Assembly (NCBI GenBank): GCA_907163375.1
Contig: CAJQUW010013674.1
Coordinates: 1-64,000 of the forward strand
Length of the DNA: 64,000 nucleotides
Reading direction: 5' to 3'
Source: Prostheceraeus crozeri
Taxonomy: Eukaryota; Platyhelminthes; Polycladida; Euryleptidae
The position numbers and the translations under genes are program-made. The notes under the pieces were generated by a model that had not been told where the DNA came from, did no database searches, and was given only the letters and a program-made list of their open reading frames with translations. The stretch's first letter is position 1. Each line of letters starts with the position of its first letter. Of this stretch, positions 50,222 to 61,370 are shown piece by piece.

Positions 50222-51524
50222 ATGGAAAATCCAAATTTAAAAAAATTATATTCGCCCGCATCATCCTGTTCTTCTTATTCGACGAGATCAACGGGATTTG
50301 AAAATAAATGTTTTGATAATAATAATAATAATAATCCATGTATAGATGTTAATATTTTATTTCAATTACAAGCCGAAATATTTAGAGAACAAACAAAAGG
50401 TTTACCTTCTATAGAAACTAATTATTGTTTATTTCCGGGGGATCCATTTATTAAATTTATGGAGATTGTTAGTAAATATAATGATGTAGCTTATGTGGAA
50501 TTAAATAAAGAAAATATGGTTATAATAGGTCATAATAATGTTTATGGATTTATTAGAGCAGTGTTACCAATTAGTAATACTGATTGGATAGAAACTAAAA
50601 TTATTAATTATATCAATATTAAAGAATTAGTTAAAAAATTAAAATCTTTTTCGAAAGAAAAAATTAGATGATTTGTTGACGATCAAAATCAATATAACAT
50701 TCATATAGAGAGTAAAAAACATAATGAAGAATTATTATGTCAAGTTTATTATAGAGACACAATTTATAAACAAGAAACATTAGAAATGCCGCAAAGATAT
50801 GATGATGATACGTATATAGGATTATATTCAAACTTAAATATTAATTTGTTAAAATCTTATATGAATGGTTTAGCTCAACAAGAGAAAATTTATATGTGGA
50901 CTACACCTTATACTATTAACAATGACCATAATCATAATCATAATAAACGAACCGAAGGTTCTAGGGCTTTGCCCGATCTTAAAGAATCTTATGATAATAA
51001 TGATGATTCTGTAACATCTGAAAAAGGTGTAAATGGTAAAAAAGATTATAAAAATATTAGTAATTATAAAAATTTATCTAAATTTCATTTTCTTACAATT
51101 GAAAATAATAATGATGGTATAGTTGAAGATACTGTTAGACAACTATGTGTCGGGTCTACAAAATTTAAATTAGGATTTACATCTAATCAATTTAAAATTT
51201 TATCATCTTTAATAAAAACTAAAAGTGATTCAGATTATAGTGGTTAAATATAGTGTTATTAAATTTTCCAAAAGAGATCAAAGACCAATATTTTTCTCTA
51301 TTATATTATTATCAGATAAGAAATGTAATTTAGAATTAGATATTCCAATAAGAGAATGGTATCCTATCAGGGAAGGGCATCCTATACCAAAAAGTGTAAT
51401 TTATGATGATGAAGAAACAATTTATGATGATGATGAAGAATCAATTTATGATGATGAAGAATCAATAGTTAGTGAAAATAAATTTAAATTATCTTTTGAT
51501 AAAACATTATATGATGAAACTTAA
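50222..51524 (+). pseudogene. Plus-strand protein of unknown function (element 2 copy)
   Basis: Same gene as 22914-24209 with the asparagine run, His-Asn run, hairpin-encoded RTEGSRALPD linker (50949-50974) and acidic IYDDDEES tail. This copy is broken. Homology to the element 1 gene stops just past the end of the tail, where the polymerase cassettes diverge. Confidence 0.75.
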
Positions 51525-51693
51525 TATGATAAAACTTAATATGATTAAACTTAATATGATAAAGCAAAAATAACTAAAGAACGTGAAATATATAATAATA
51601 TAAAATAACACTCAAGTCCTAGATATTAGAATGTTTATATCTAAAATTAAAACACAATTTTTTTCTTAAATTTTCTCTAAAAAAATAAAAAAA

Positions 51694-54600
51694 ATGGAAA
51701 ATACCAAGTTTTATTGTGTCTTATGTAAAAAAAAGTTGCAAACAAAAAGAAGTTATCAATCTCATTTAAATAGTAAATTGCATTTACAAAATGTAGAACG
51801 AGTTGATGAAGGAAATATATTAAAATTAAATAGTTATAAAAACTATCTAGAAACATTGCCTACTGATATAAAAGTTAAAAAAATGTTTGATGATTATTCA
51901 CATTCGGAATATAAAAAAGTTTTTAATAGTGAAGATGAGACCCTACCAGATGGAAGATATTTATTTAGCGATACTGATGAATTTGATGAAGCTGAACGAA
52001 ACGATGAAGCCGTAACAGATATAAAATATTTATTTAATCAGTCTTTTGAATATAATGAAACCGATAAAACTTTTTCTGATATTCTAACCAACTTTTATAA
52101 TATATTTAAGAAATCTTTCAAATGTTATATGAATGTAGAAGTACTTTATACAAAAAATGGACCTGATGGAATTCCTGAAGAAATAATACAAGGACATTTT
52201 ACAAATTCACAAGAAATTCATAATGTAAATGATATACAACCCATATTTGAATCGATGATACTTAAATTAGAAAATTGTATAATTGAAGCCCAGTTACGTG
52301 AATCTGGTTGGAGATTTGTTAAAATACTATCTAAGAAAATAGTAATTGATAAATATAAAAATAATACTGGTGGTAGTTATGTTCCTTTACCTTTCAGTTC
52401 ACCACAAATAATCAACATAAAAAATGAAGATGATTATTGTTTTCTGTGGAGTATTATAGCACATTTACATCCTGCAGAATATCATAAAGAAAGACTAAGT
52501 CATTATAATAAAGAAGAATACATAAATGAATTTGATCTTTCTGATGGCTTAGATGAATTTCCATATGATTATAATAGGTTAAAAAAGTTTCATAAAAAGA
52601 ATAAAAATTTAATAGAAGTAAATGTTTTTGAATTAAATGTGAATTATGTTTCTATTGGTAAAATTACTCCACTTTACTCAGATTCAAAAAAATTTTATTT
52701 GAATAATAAAAATTTATGCCAATCAGAAATAGTATATAATGATAGAGGAAATTACATGCATCATAATATTTTTTACCAAGGAAATATAATATGTACTGAA
52801 AAATTTGAACTTGTTAAAACACTATCACCAATAATGATTAATCATAATAATTATAAAGGACGTACTGATGATTATAATTACAAATATTCATCTTTATCTT
52901 CAGAATATCAACAAAAATTAGAAAATTTAAATGAAAGTTTACAAAAATGTAAAATAGATTATCAACAACAAACAAAAATGTTACTACAAGAATATCACCA
53001 TAAATATCAAAATAAGATAGAAACGATTCAAAAATTAAATGAAGAAAATAATAAAAAATTAAATAATAAAGAATTAAATAATGAAGAAAATAAAGAATCG
53101 GCTAAAGCCAGAGGAGCTTCGCTCCGATTAAATGAATGTTTAAAAAAATGTCTACAACAATATAAAGAACAATATGATAAAGAATATATTTATCAGCTAC
53201 AAATATTAAATCAAAATTATCATCAAAATACATTTAATATTACAAAAGAAATTAATGAAACACATGAAATATATCAAGATAAATTTGAAAAACTAGAACA
53301 GTCAAAACAACCAGCACAAGCGAATATATTATATTATCAGGGACATTTTATATTGTGTAAAGATGTTTCTATATTTACAAAAACTTCAGATAATAAAAAT
53401 TTTCCTTGTCTTCAATGTATGACAAGTTTTAGAACTTTAGAAGAAATGAATAGACATTTGGAGAATTGTCAACAAAATGAAGCAGTTCAAAATACTTTTC
53501 CTAAAGATGATTATTTAGAATATAATAAATGGTATTTTAAAAATAAAGTACCCTTTACTATTTATTGTGATTTTGAAGCATATAATGTTAATATGACACA
53601 AAATCAAACGGAAAGTTCCAGGGCTTCACCCGATTCTAAAAATGATAATTCTGAAAATGGTACGGGCCAATTAGAACCTTCGGTTTTTAATTATGAAAAA
53701 AGTGCATCTGAACAAAGTAAAGAAAAATATTTATTTGAACAAAAACCATTATGTTGGGGAATGTACATTCATTCAAATTATCCTGAATTATTTAAGTCAG
53801 AATATTTTCAATACTATGGTGAAGATAGTTCAGAAATGTTTACAAAGAAAGTAGAAGAATTACAAAATTATTTTTCACAATTGCTTGAAACAAATATACC
53901 GATGATGCCATTAACAGAAAAAGAAAAATTAAATTTTATTAATGAAACAAAATGTTATTACTGTGGAAGAGAATTTACAAAAAATTATAAAAATGGCAAA
54001 GGTAGATATCTTGATAAGGTAAAAGATCATGATCATCTAAATGGATTATATAGAGGTGCAGCACATAATTCTTGTAATCTTAATGCTAATAAATTTAAAT
54101 ATAACTTTGTTCCTTTATATTTCTATAATGGTTCTAAATATGATTTCCATCTAGTAATGAAAGATTTATTTTCATCTGAAAAATTACAACAACAACAAAT
54201 AAATGTACTATGTAAAACAGAAGAAGAATATTTTTCAATGCAATTAGGTTGTATTAGAATTTTAGATGCATTTAGATTTTTTACTCCTTATTCATTAGAT
54301 GTTATGGGAAAAACTTTGAAATCTGAACAATGTAAAATATTAAATAAATATAATTTAAAACCTTTAAAAGGAATATTTCCGTATGAGTATATAGCCTGCG
54401 GCTCACAGTCGAAGACTGGTATAACTGGAGATAAAACCTGTGGTTCACAGTCGAAGACTGATTTTAATTCTGTGAATAAAATTATGGAAGAAGAACAACT
54501 TCCTCCAATAAATAAATTTAAATCAACATTAAAACAATCAAAATTATCTGACGAAGACTATGCAGAAGCTGAAAAGAATTGGAGAGAGTTAAATTGTAAA

Positions 54601-56246
54601 ACAATGTATGATTATACAATGAAATATCTTCAGATAGATGTATTAATACTAGCTGATCTTTTCGAAAACTTTCGTGACATGTGTTTAGAATATTACGGAA
54701 TAGATCCATGTTATTGTTATTCTACACCAGGTTTAACATGGTTAGCAGGATTAAAACATACAAATGTTAAACTTAAACATTATAAAGAAAATACATATGA
54801 TAAATTATTATTTTTTGAATCTGGAATTAGAGGTGGAGTTTCATCAGTTTTAGGTAATCGTTATATACAGTGTTACAATAAAAAAGTAAATCCTGATGAT
54901 TATGGAATAATGAAACCTTTATCTCCAGAAGAAAGCGATCAGTTTATAAAATTGTTTAATCAAAATATAGAAGGACTTATACCAAATGAAGATAGTCAAG
55001 CAGCAGTTGATGAAATCATGAGAGAAAACTATTTGTTATATTATGATTTTAATAGCTTATATTCTTCTTGCATGATACAAGAATTACCAACAGGTGAAAT
55101 GTCATGGTGTAACATTCTTGATTATCAAAAAACCTATGATGGAGATTATAATCATGGTTATATATATGAAGTTGATTTAGTATATCCTGATGAAATAAAA
55201 GATAAAACAAAATATTTTCCTTTCTGTCCCGAAAACAAAATTCCCAATATAGAAGATTTTTCAGATTATCAAAAATCTTTAATTCCTAAGAAAAACAGAC
55301 CAACAAAAAACTTATGTTAACACAAAGTAATAAAGGAAAGTATGTTGTTGAAGGAAGAATGCTAGATTGGTATTTAGAACATGGAATGATTCTCACCAAA
55401 ATACATCGAAAACTATTTTATCAAAAATCTAGGTGGTTAAAAAATTATATAGAGTTCAATATTGAAAAACGTAAAATAGCTAAAAGAAATAAAAATGATT
55501 TTGGAAACGTGTTCTTCAAATTAATGAATAATGCATTTTACGGTAAGACTTTAGAAAATGTGCGTAATAGACAAAATATTGAAATAGTTTATGATAAAGA
55601 TAGGTTTCAAAATTTAACAAGGAAACCTACATATAAAAGAACTACTAGATTTAGTGATGAACTATGTGCTGTACACTTACGTCGAGTTAGCGTAAAACAT
55701 GATAAGTTTAATTTTATTGGATTCACTATATTAGAATTAGCTAAACTATTTATGTATAGATTTATATATGATTATTTAGCACCTGCTTATGGCAAAAACT
55801 ATAAATTACACTTTACAGATACCGATTCTGTTTTCTTAGAATTAACAATACCGTATAATTCTTCACTTGATGAAGAAATTAATAAAATAAAAGATATCAT
55901 TCATCCTTCTGATTTATGTAAAGTAAAAGATGAATTAGAAGGAAATGAAGATTTCATAACAGAAGCTATATTTTTAAAATCTAAATGTTACTGTTATGAT
56001 ACAACTAATAATATTAAAACACATAAAACATTAAAAGGAATTTCAAAGGCATCAGTGGCTAATCAAATAACATTTCAAGATTATAAAAATGCATTATTTA
56101 ATAATGAAATAAAAACAGCATGTAATTATAGACTTAATTCAAAAAAACATAACATGTATTTAAAAGAAGAACATAAATTAGCATTAGATCCATTTGATGA
56201 TAAAAGAAAAATTCTACCTGATGGAATAACTACTGAACCTTTTTAA
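51694..56246 (+). pseudogene. Family B DNA polymerase, type 2 (classical Polinton type)
   Basis: Gene span about 4.55 kb, broken once. Visible parts: an N-terminal C2H2 finger (FYCVLCKKKLQTKRSYQSHL), the block EDDYCFLWSIIAHLHPAEYH usual in Polinton polymerases, a long coiled coil (about residues 405-545), a second finger (FPCLQCMTSF), Exo I CDFEAY (about 627), a Cys/His insert with CYYCGREF and DHDHLNGLYRGAAHNSCNLN, Exo II YNGSKYDFHL, Exo III QIDVLILADL, and palm motif A DFNSLYSSCM. Palm motifs B (LMNNAFYGKT) and C (FTDTDS) are also seen further on. Mini-hairpins are embedded at 53100-53125 and 54406-54460. Different lineage, orientation and layout from the type 1 enzyme in element 1. Confidence 0.9.
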
Positions 56247-56349
56247 TTTTCTAATTTCTAAGATAGACAAATTTCATATATACATAAAATAAAAAATATT
56301 ATAACACTGTATTTGTACATTTTTATCACTCCGCGAAAATATTTTCTAT

Positions 56350-56387
56350 CGACTTTCAGTCGGTGCGAAGCCCCTCGAGGCGAAGCC
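56350..56387. repeat. Mini-hairpins at the cassette boundary
   Basis: cgact-ttc-agtcg (56350-56362) and ggc-gaa-gcc (56379-56387) sit between the polymerase and ATPase genes, directly inside the point where the two elements become alike again (tcactcc, cgaaaatattttctat). Confidence 0.75.
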
Positions 56388-57154
56388 TAGTCAGAGAACA
56401 ATTGTTCGATAACTCTTTCATGAATTTTTTTATCAATATTAATTGTAATGAAGCCATAATCTTTTGACCAAGCATTGTTACACGATTGTTTAAATTCATC
56501 TTTATTTCTTACACATAAATCTCTTAACAAATCACTTAAGTTTCTTGCATTTATTTCAAATAGTATAAATATATTTGCATTCTTTCTAATAACACTTCCG
56601 TCTAATGAATACATACTTTGTGTTAAATAAAATACACTGCAGTTATTATGTCTACCTCTTGTGAAATAATTTCTCTGAACTGACTGATTTCTATCATTAA
56701 CACAATCATCAAAAATTACACAATGTTTCATTGTTTTATCTAGTTTACTAGGATCTTGCATATTACCACTATCATCTATTAATTGTATCTTCATATGGTT
56801 ATTTTTATTAGATTCTACTAACTGATTATTTTTTGCTGCTTCTTCACACCACGAACTTATTTCTTCTTCATCTTCAGATTTTTCATATTCTTTGAATAAT
56901 GAAGCAATTGCTGTTTTTTTAAGATTATTTTCAAATCCATATTTTAAAAATTGATAGACGGGTTGTTCTGCCGTTGTTGTATAAATTATAAGATTGTTAT
57001 AATCCAAAAAATTTGGAGTCGTCAAAATTTTAAACAATAGATACGTTTTTCCACATCCTGATCTTCCACAAATAACTGACAAAACTTTATTAGATAAATT
57101 TGGATGATGATTAAATTTAAGTTTTTTTTTATTTAATGGTAGTACTTCACTCAT
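56387..57154 (-). CDS. Genome-packaging ATPase of element 2
   Basis: 255 aa with Walker A GRSGCGKT and Walker B VIFDD; nearly identical to the element 1 ATPase except for the last residues (VIEQLFSD for VIENIFEE), which abut the hairpin-rich cassette boundary. Confidence 0.92.
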   Translation of the reverse strand: MSEVLPLNKKKLKFNHHPNLSNKVLSVICGRSGCGKTYLLFKILTTPNFLDYNNLIIYTTTAEQPVYQFLKYGFENNLKKTAIASLFKEYEKSEDEEEISSWCEEAAKNNQLVESNKNNHMKIQLIDDSGNMQDPSKLDKTMKHCVIFDDCVNDRNQSVQRNYFTRGRHNNCSVFYLTQSMYSLDGSVIRKNANIFILFEINARNLSDLLRDLCVRNKDEFKQSCNNAWSKDYGFITINIDKKIHERVIEQLFSD

Positions 57155-57241
57155 TTTTTAATAAAAAAAATTTATTTTTATTTTATTTTTATTTCTAAAG
57201 AAGAAGACGAAAATTAAACTTCTCTAGCTTCGCGTGGGAGT

Positions 57242-58030
57242 TTATACCTCCCGAACCAAAAGATCTATCATAATCTCTTCACCTCCAAAATTTATTTCTT
57301 GTCCTTTTTCATCAGTGATTCTAATGCCAATGTTGTTAATAGTTTTTCTTGTAATAGGAAAATATATTAATGTTTGTGGAATTACATTTAATCTATAACC
57401 AATGGGTACAGTAAAAGCTGGAAAACTGAATATTAAATTTGATAATTTACCATTTATATATCCTCCTTCAATAATGTCACAATGTACAACAATTGAATTT
57501 ATTTCAGTTATTTTTGGAATCTTCTCACCTAAATGATAACCTTGACTATAGGTTTGTTTATTAAATCCTAATAGCTTTGACAATGATCTATCATGATTAA
57601 AATCAACTTGATGATTTTCGTCTAAAGTAAGAGAAAATTTATTAACTGCCGGTTCAACTGCAAAATGTAATTGTTTCTTATCTTGAAATGATATACCTAA
57701 GTGTCTCTTAATTTCATTTGATATTGTTTCAACTTCGTAAGAACCAGGAAGAAAAGTTAGTATTTTCCATGTTTTGCCTTTATCAGTAGAATATCTAAAT
57801 TGATCATTCACATCTTTGATAACGTTTTGAATAGTGTTAAATGTAGAGAAACTAGTCAATGCAATTTGATAATTTTTATTTTGTTCCAAATGTAGAATGG
57901 GTTCTAAATTACAAGTGTGTGATGAAGTAGTTGTTATAATTTTTAACGTCGTACTAAATTTTGATGAACCCAAAATCTCTGTCAAATTTTCTAAATGATT
58001 ATTAATTTTGTCTAAATCTGCTGAACACAT
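57242..58030 (-). CDS. Penton protein of element 2
   Basis: 262 aa from the ATG with the tttaaaaATG context (58030); the frame is open upstream, but that extension crosses the hairpin block and is not shared with element 1. CDIIEGGYINGKL, PIGYRL and INFGGEE are all kept. Confidence 0.86.
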   Translation of the reverse strand: MCSADLDKINNHLENLTEILGSSKFSTTLKIITTTSSHTCNLEPILHLEQNKNYQIALTSFSTFNTIQNVIKDVNDQFRYSTDKGKTWKILTFLPGSYEVETISNEIKRHLGISFQDKKQLHFAVEPAVNKFSLTLDENHQVDFNHDRSLSKLLGFNKQTYSQGYHLGEKIPKITEINSIVVHCDIIEGGYINGKLSNLIFSFPAFTVPIGYRLNVIPQTLIYFPITRKTINNIGIRITDEKGQEINFGGEEIMIDLLVREV

Positions 58031-58097
58031 TTTTAAACTTAAAAAATTAAATAAATATTTTTTTATGAAAAAAGTAAAACAACAACATATTTCAGCT

Positions 58098-58130
58098 AAG
58101 GGCGAAGCCCTTGAAGACATCAGAGATGTC
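58098..58130. repeat. Mini-hairpin pair at the 3' end of the conserved protein gene
   Basis: agggc-gaa-gccct (58098-58112 with flanking pairs) and gacatc-aga-gatgtc (58116-58130). It replaces the 13-bp array of element 1 and supplies a different C-terminus to the gene upstream. Confidence 0.85.
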
Positions 58131-58941
58131 CGGTTATACTTTTATAATCCTCTTCATTTAGAATCTTCTTTTCTAACAGTCTTTTCAATATAGCATGAAT
58201 TTCATTGAAACTAGAATTATGTCCTTCTTTTATTGCAGATATTAAAATATTTAATCTATTTAGTAATTCTTGTGGATCATCTGGTAAAAATACAGTTGTT
58301 TCAGTTTTCTGTTTTTCAGATAAACCTTTCCCTACTTTAACTCCCGTTGATAATAAATTTTCTAATTGTTTATAACGTCTAAGAGATTTTACTGCACCAA
58401 CTCTGTCTAACATAGCTTTATATTTTATGAGATCTTCTACAGCATAATTATTTAAATCTGCTCCTCTTAAAAGATTAACAAAATTTCTATCTAAATTAAA
58501 AGGAGATTTATCTGGTGAAAAAATTAAACCTCGAAAAGGTTGTGGAAATATTTCTTTTTGTCCGAGATAAAATCTAGGTATTGTTTTTCCATCTATAAAT
58601 GAAATAGAATGTTCAAATTGCATAGATTTTGGTAATTTCTTATTAATGTTTGATTCTAGTAATCCATAGTCATCTAATATAGTTTTGTGCTCTGGATCTG
58701 TTATATCAATTTGTTTATCATTATTTGTAAGTTCTTTTTCAAGAGTTTTAAATGGTTTCATAGTTTTTTCAAAATCAGTTTTTACTTGTTCGGTTTGCTG
58801 CATTTTTTCAAACATATCAGATTGAATACCAGCTTTTATCATTCTATGTTGAAGATGATTTTCTTTCATAATATTTCTTTGTTTTATTAACTCTTCTAAT
58901 TGTTTTATTCTTTTAAAATTATCAGCTCTAATTTTATCCAT
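58120..58941 (-). CDS. Conserved Polinton protein of element 2
   Basis: About 273 aa from MDKIRADNFKRIKQL (58941, ttttaaaaATG context). As in element 1 except for single substitutions and the last residues (KSITGHL for KSVAEICCF), which are encoded by the hairpin DNA. Confidence 0.65.
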   Translation of the reverse strand: MDKIRADNFKRIKQLEELIKQRNIMKENHLQHRMIKAGIQSDMFEKMQQTEQVKTDFEKTMKPFKTLEKELTNNDKQIDITDPEHKTILDDYGLLESNINKKLPKSMQFEHSISFIDGKTIPRFYLGQKEIFPQPFRGLIFSPDKSPFNLDRNFVNLLRGADLNNYAVEDLIKYKAMLDRVGAVKSLRRYKQLENLLSTGVKVGKGLSEKQKTETTVFLPDDPQELLNRLNILISAIKEGHNSSFNEIHAILKRLLEKKILNEEDYKSITGHL

Positions 58942-59062
58942 TTTTAAAATATAATATTTGAATTTTGTGGTAACATTGGAATACAACAAAAACATTTTAC
59001 TGAACAAATTATTTTTTTATTGCTTTGTTGTTTGACATCTTTTCGTTTAAAGTTTTCTCGTT

Positions 59063-59788
59063 TTAAGTTTTGTTTAATAAAGTTTTGTTCAATAAAGTTT
59101 TGCTTAAATTTTCGCTTAAAGTTTTTAGCTCTTCTAAAAAAAATTTGTCATTTTCTTCATTAGAAATTTTAGCATCACTAGAAATTTTGCCATCCTTTTT
59201 ATTTTTATCATCAACTTTTTCTGTCTGTGATTGAAATGATATTTGATTTACTTCATTAGCTATTTGATCAAATTTTTCAATCTCATCTAACGTAATAACA
59301 TTATCATCACATACTCTCTGAAAGTAGTAATGTAGTTTATCATAGACTTCTTTAATATGTAAATGCTTAGTTTTTAATGATTTTCGTTTCTTAGTTATTA
59401 AAGATTTATCTAACATTGTAACAAGTGAAGTTGCAAAAACACCCGTACCTGTTAAAGCTGTAGCAACTACTGGAATTACTAAAACACCTGAAGATATAAC
59501 AATTGTCAAAGCACCTAAACTTATTGTTAAGAATATGCCAATTCCTTGTGTTACATTCTTAACTTTAGTCCATCTCTTTCTTAACTTTTTATAATGCTCT
59601 AATCTTAATAATAATTGAGATTCCTTATCTTTCATATACCTAACTCTATCTTTGTGTTTTTCTTTGTTCATTTTTTCAATGTCAATCTTTTCAATGTCCA
59701 TTAAAGTAGAACTACGTTCATATGATAACGAAGGATATATTCTTGCGGTTTCTTCCACTTTTGTTTCATCCACTTTTGTTTCTTCCAT
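59063..59788 (-). CDS. Terminal hydrophobic protein of element 2
   Basis: 241 aa, nearly identical to 31107-31832, with the GIGIFLTISLGALTIVISSG hydrophobic segment and KHLHIKEVYDKL tail. Confidence 0.65.
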   Translation of the reverse strand: MEETKVDETKVEETARIYPSLSYERSSTLMDIEKIDIEKMNKEKHKDRVRYMKDKESQLLLRLEHYKKLRKRWTKVKNVTQGIGIFLTISLGALTIVISSGVLVIPVVATALTGTGVFATSLVTMLDKSLITKKRKSLKTKHLHIKEVYDKLHYYFQRVCDDNVITLDEIEKFDQIANEVNQISFQSQTEKVDDKNKKDGKISSDAKISNEENDKFFLEELKTLSENLSKTLLNKTLLNKT

Positions 59789-60452
59789 TTTTAAAGAAAT
59801 ATTTTTAACGGGCGAAGCCCTGAACCTTCGGTTCGCAAGTCACATGATATATTTTAAAAACCTGAAAAATGGATAAAATTCATGAATTTGAAATTCTCAA
59901 CTTTTATGATTTTCGGTGTCCGGTTTTACATGACCTGGAACGGTCATGATTTAAGCAATGAAAAATGTCATAATCACAAATTTGAGATTCTCAACTTTTA
60001 TGATTTTTTCGGTGTCCTGGAACGGTCATGATTTAAGCGAGGGTGAAAATCGAACCGAAGGTTCTAGGGCTTCGCCCGATTGTAATTCTCAAATTTTGAA
60101 ATTCTCAACTTTTATAATTTTTTAGTGTCCTAGAACGGTCATGATTTTCAAGGTAAAAATTGTAATTCTCAAATTTGAGATTTTGAAAAATTTGAAAATT
60201 GGGTATTTTTAAAAACGCCCAAATTTGTGAATTTAGGTCTTCATAACCTGAAAAAGGGTTCAAATTCATGAATTTATGTCGTTTTTAAAAAGTACCATTT
60301 TTTCAAAAATGGTACTTTTTGAATGGACTAAATTCATGTATTTAGGTCTTAAAAACCTGAAAAAGGGTTCAAATTCATGAATTTATGTCGTTTTTAAAGA
60401 TACTATTTTTTTGAATTTTATGGTGGCCTGGAACGGTCTTTTGCCCATTACT
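59724..60452 (-). repeat. Right terminal inverted repeat of Polinton 2
   Basis: Mirror of the left repeat, with extra internal copies of the acggtcatgattt word (59940, 60023, 60135) and the outermost ggcctggaacggtc (60424-60437). Its inner part equals the element 1 right repeat; its outer part does not. Confidence 0.85.
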
Positions 60453-60458
60453 ACTCTT
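60453..60458. repeat. Target-site duplication of Polinton 2, right (ACTCTT)
   Basis: Exact copy of 42761-42766. Confidence 0.9.
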
Positions 60459-60546
60459 TGATCGTGAATTAAATCAGCTGTGAAAGTAAGACTGGGTAGT
60501 GACCTAGGCTTATTTAACTTTTGTGACATTGTGCGTTTCCACTGTC

Positions 60547-61370
60547 ATGGAAGATCTAGGCAGTTTGCCAAAGTTCTTATGTAAATCGATTGACCCAAAT
60601 CAATTGTCGGTCTCTTGGACTAGGTGGCTGCGTTCTTTTAACTACTACATAGTTGGTAGGGGTATTACTGACGATGTTCAAAAAAAGGCTTTACTGTTGC
60701 ACTTAGCAGGCCCGGACACCCAAGACATTTTTTGATACGTTGGTAGCAGCACCCACAGAAGACCCATCCAAGGATAGCGAATTTGACATAGCGCTGAAAA
60801 GACTGAACTACCACTTTTGCCCTATGCGAAATGTGACTTACGAGCGGCATGTGTTTCGGAAAATCAGGCAGGAACAAAACGAAAATTTTGACCAATTTGT
60901 TACCAGGTTGAGGCAACAGGCTATGTACTGTGAGTTCAAAACCGCCGAAGATGACCAGCTCAGGGACCAAATTATTGACCAATGTCAATCTAACGTGTTA
61001 CGGAGGAAATTACTCGAAAAAGGCAACATTTCACTCGCTGATGTTATAAAAATCGCGAAGGCTACTGAAATCGCTGACTATCAGGTGAAAAGGTTTGACA
61101 CAAGCGAAACCTCTGTGGCAAGAGTACACAGTAGCAGCGGGTCCAGTGGGAAATCGAGGCAAGGTCAAAAGAGTTGGCAAAATGGACATAGGCCTAATCA
61201 CGGTGGCAAGGACAAATCAAAAGGTCGACATGGAAAGTGCTTTAGGTGCAACGGGGAAGGACACCTGGCCAGCGACCCATCATGTCCAGCTTTGAAAGCG
61301 AAATGCAACAAATGCGGGTTGAAGGGACACTATGCGGTGTGTTGCAAAACGAAAAAGACGAGAGCAAAGG
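60547..61370 (+). pseudogene. Gypsy gag region
   Basis: Starts MEDLGSLPKFLCKSIDPNQL and carries the usual capsid features: WxRWLRSFNYY near the start, FRKIRQEQNENFDQFVTRLR as the major homology-like part, then a zinc knuckle CFRCNGEGHLASDPSC and a second CNKCGLKGHYAVCC. It packages the retrotransposon RNA. Fossil; broken. Confidence 0.85.

Larger units (their letters stand above)
43142..60090. repeat. Dispersed mini-hairpins of element 2
   Basis: Besides the clusters listed separately: gggc-gaa-gccc 43142-43152, gaacc-ttc-ggttc 43155-43167, 43289-43313 (two), gaacc-aaa-ggttc near 46244, ggctttagcc near 47003, 50949-50974 (two, coding), ggctaaagcc and ggagc-ttc-gctcc 53100-53125 (coding), cagtc-gaa-gactg 54406-54418 and 54448-54460 (coding), and the terminal repeat copies near 59810-59830 and 60054-60080. 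Confidence 0.8.
42767..60452. mobile_element. Polinton/Maverick (adintovirus-like) element 2
   Basis: 17,686 bp, starts AGTAATGGGC and ends with its complement, bounded by ACTCTT duplications. Same family and orientation as element 1: protease, PLA2-integrase, pX-like, capsid, pVI-like and fibre-like genes, then ATPase, penton, conserved protein and terminal protein, all nearly identical in sequence to element 1. It differs in the DNA polymerase cassette, the outermost terminal sequence and the left-end accessory region. It is broken, with about four breaks in the core genes, yet otherwise so close to element 1 that it must be young. It is inserted in the leader of a Ty3/Gypsy element. Confidence 0.95.

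Noticed and set aside
57242-58120. Longer penton start in element 2 (MSSRASPLAE)
   Set aside because: The extra codons read through the mini-hairpin insertion and are not shared with element 1; the A-run start at 58030 is preferred.
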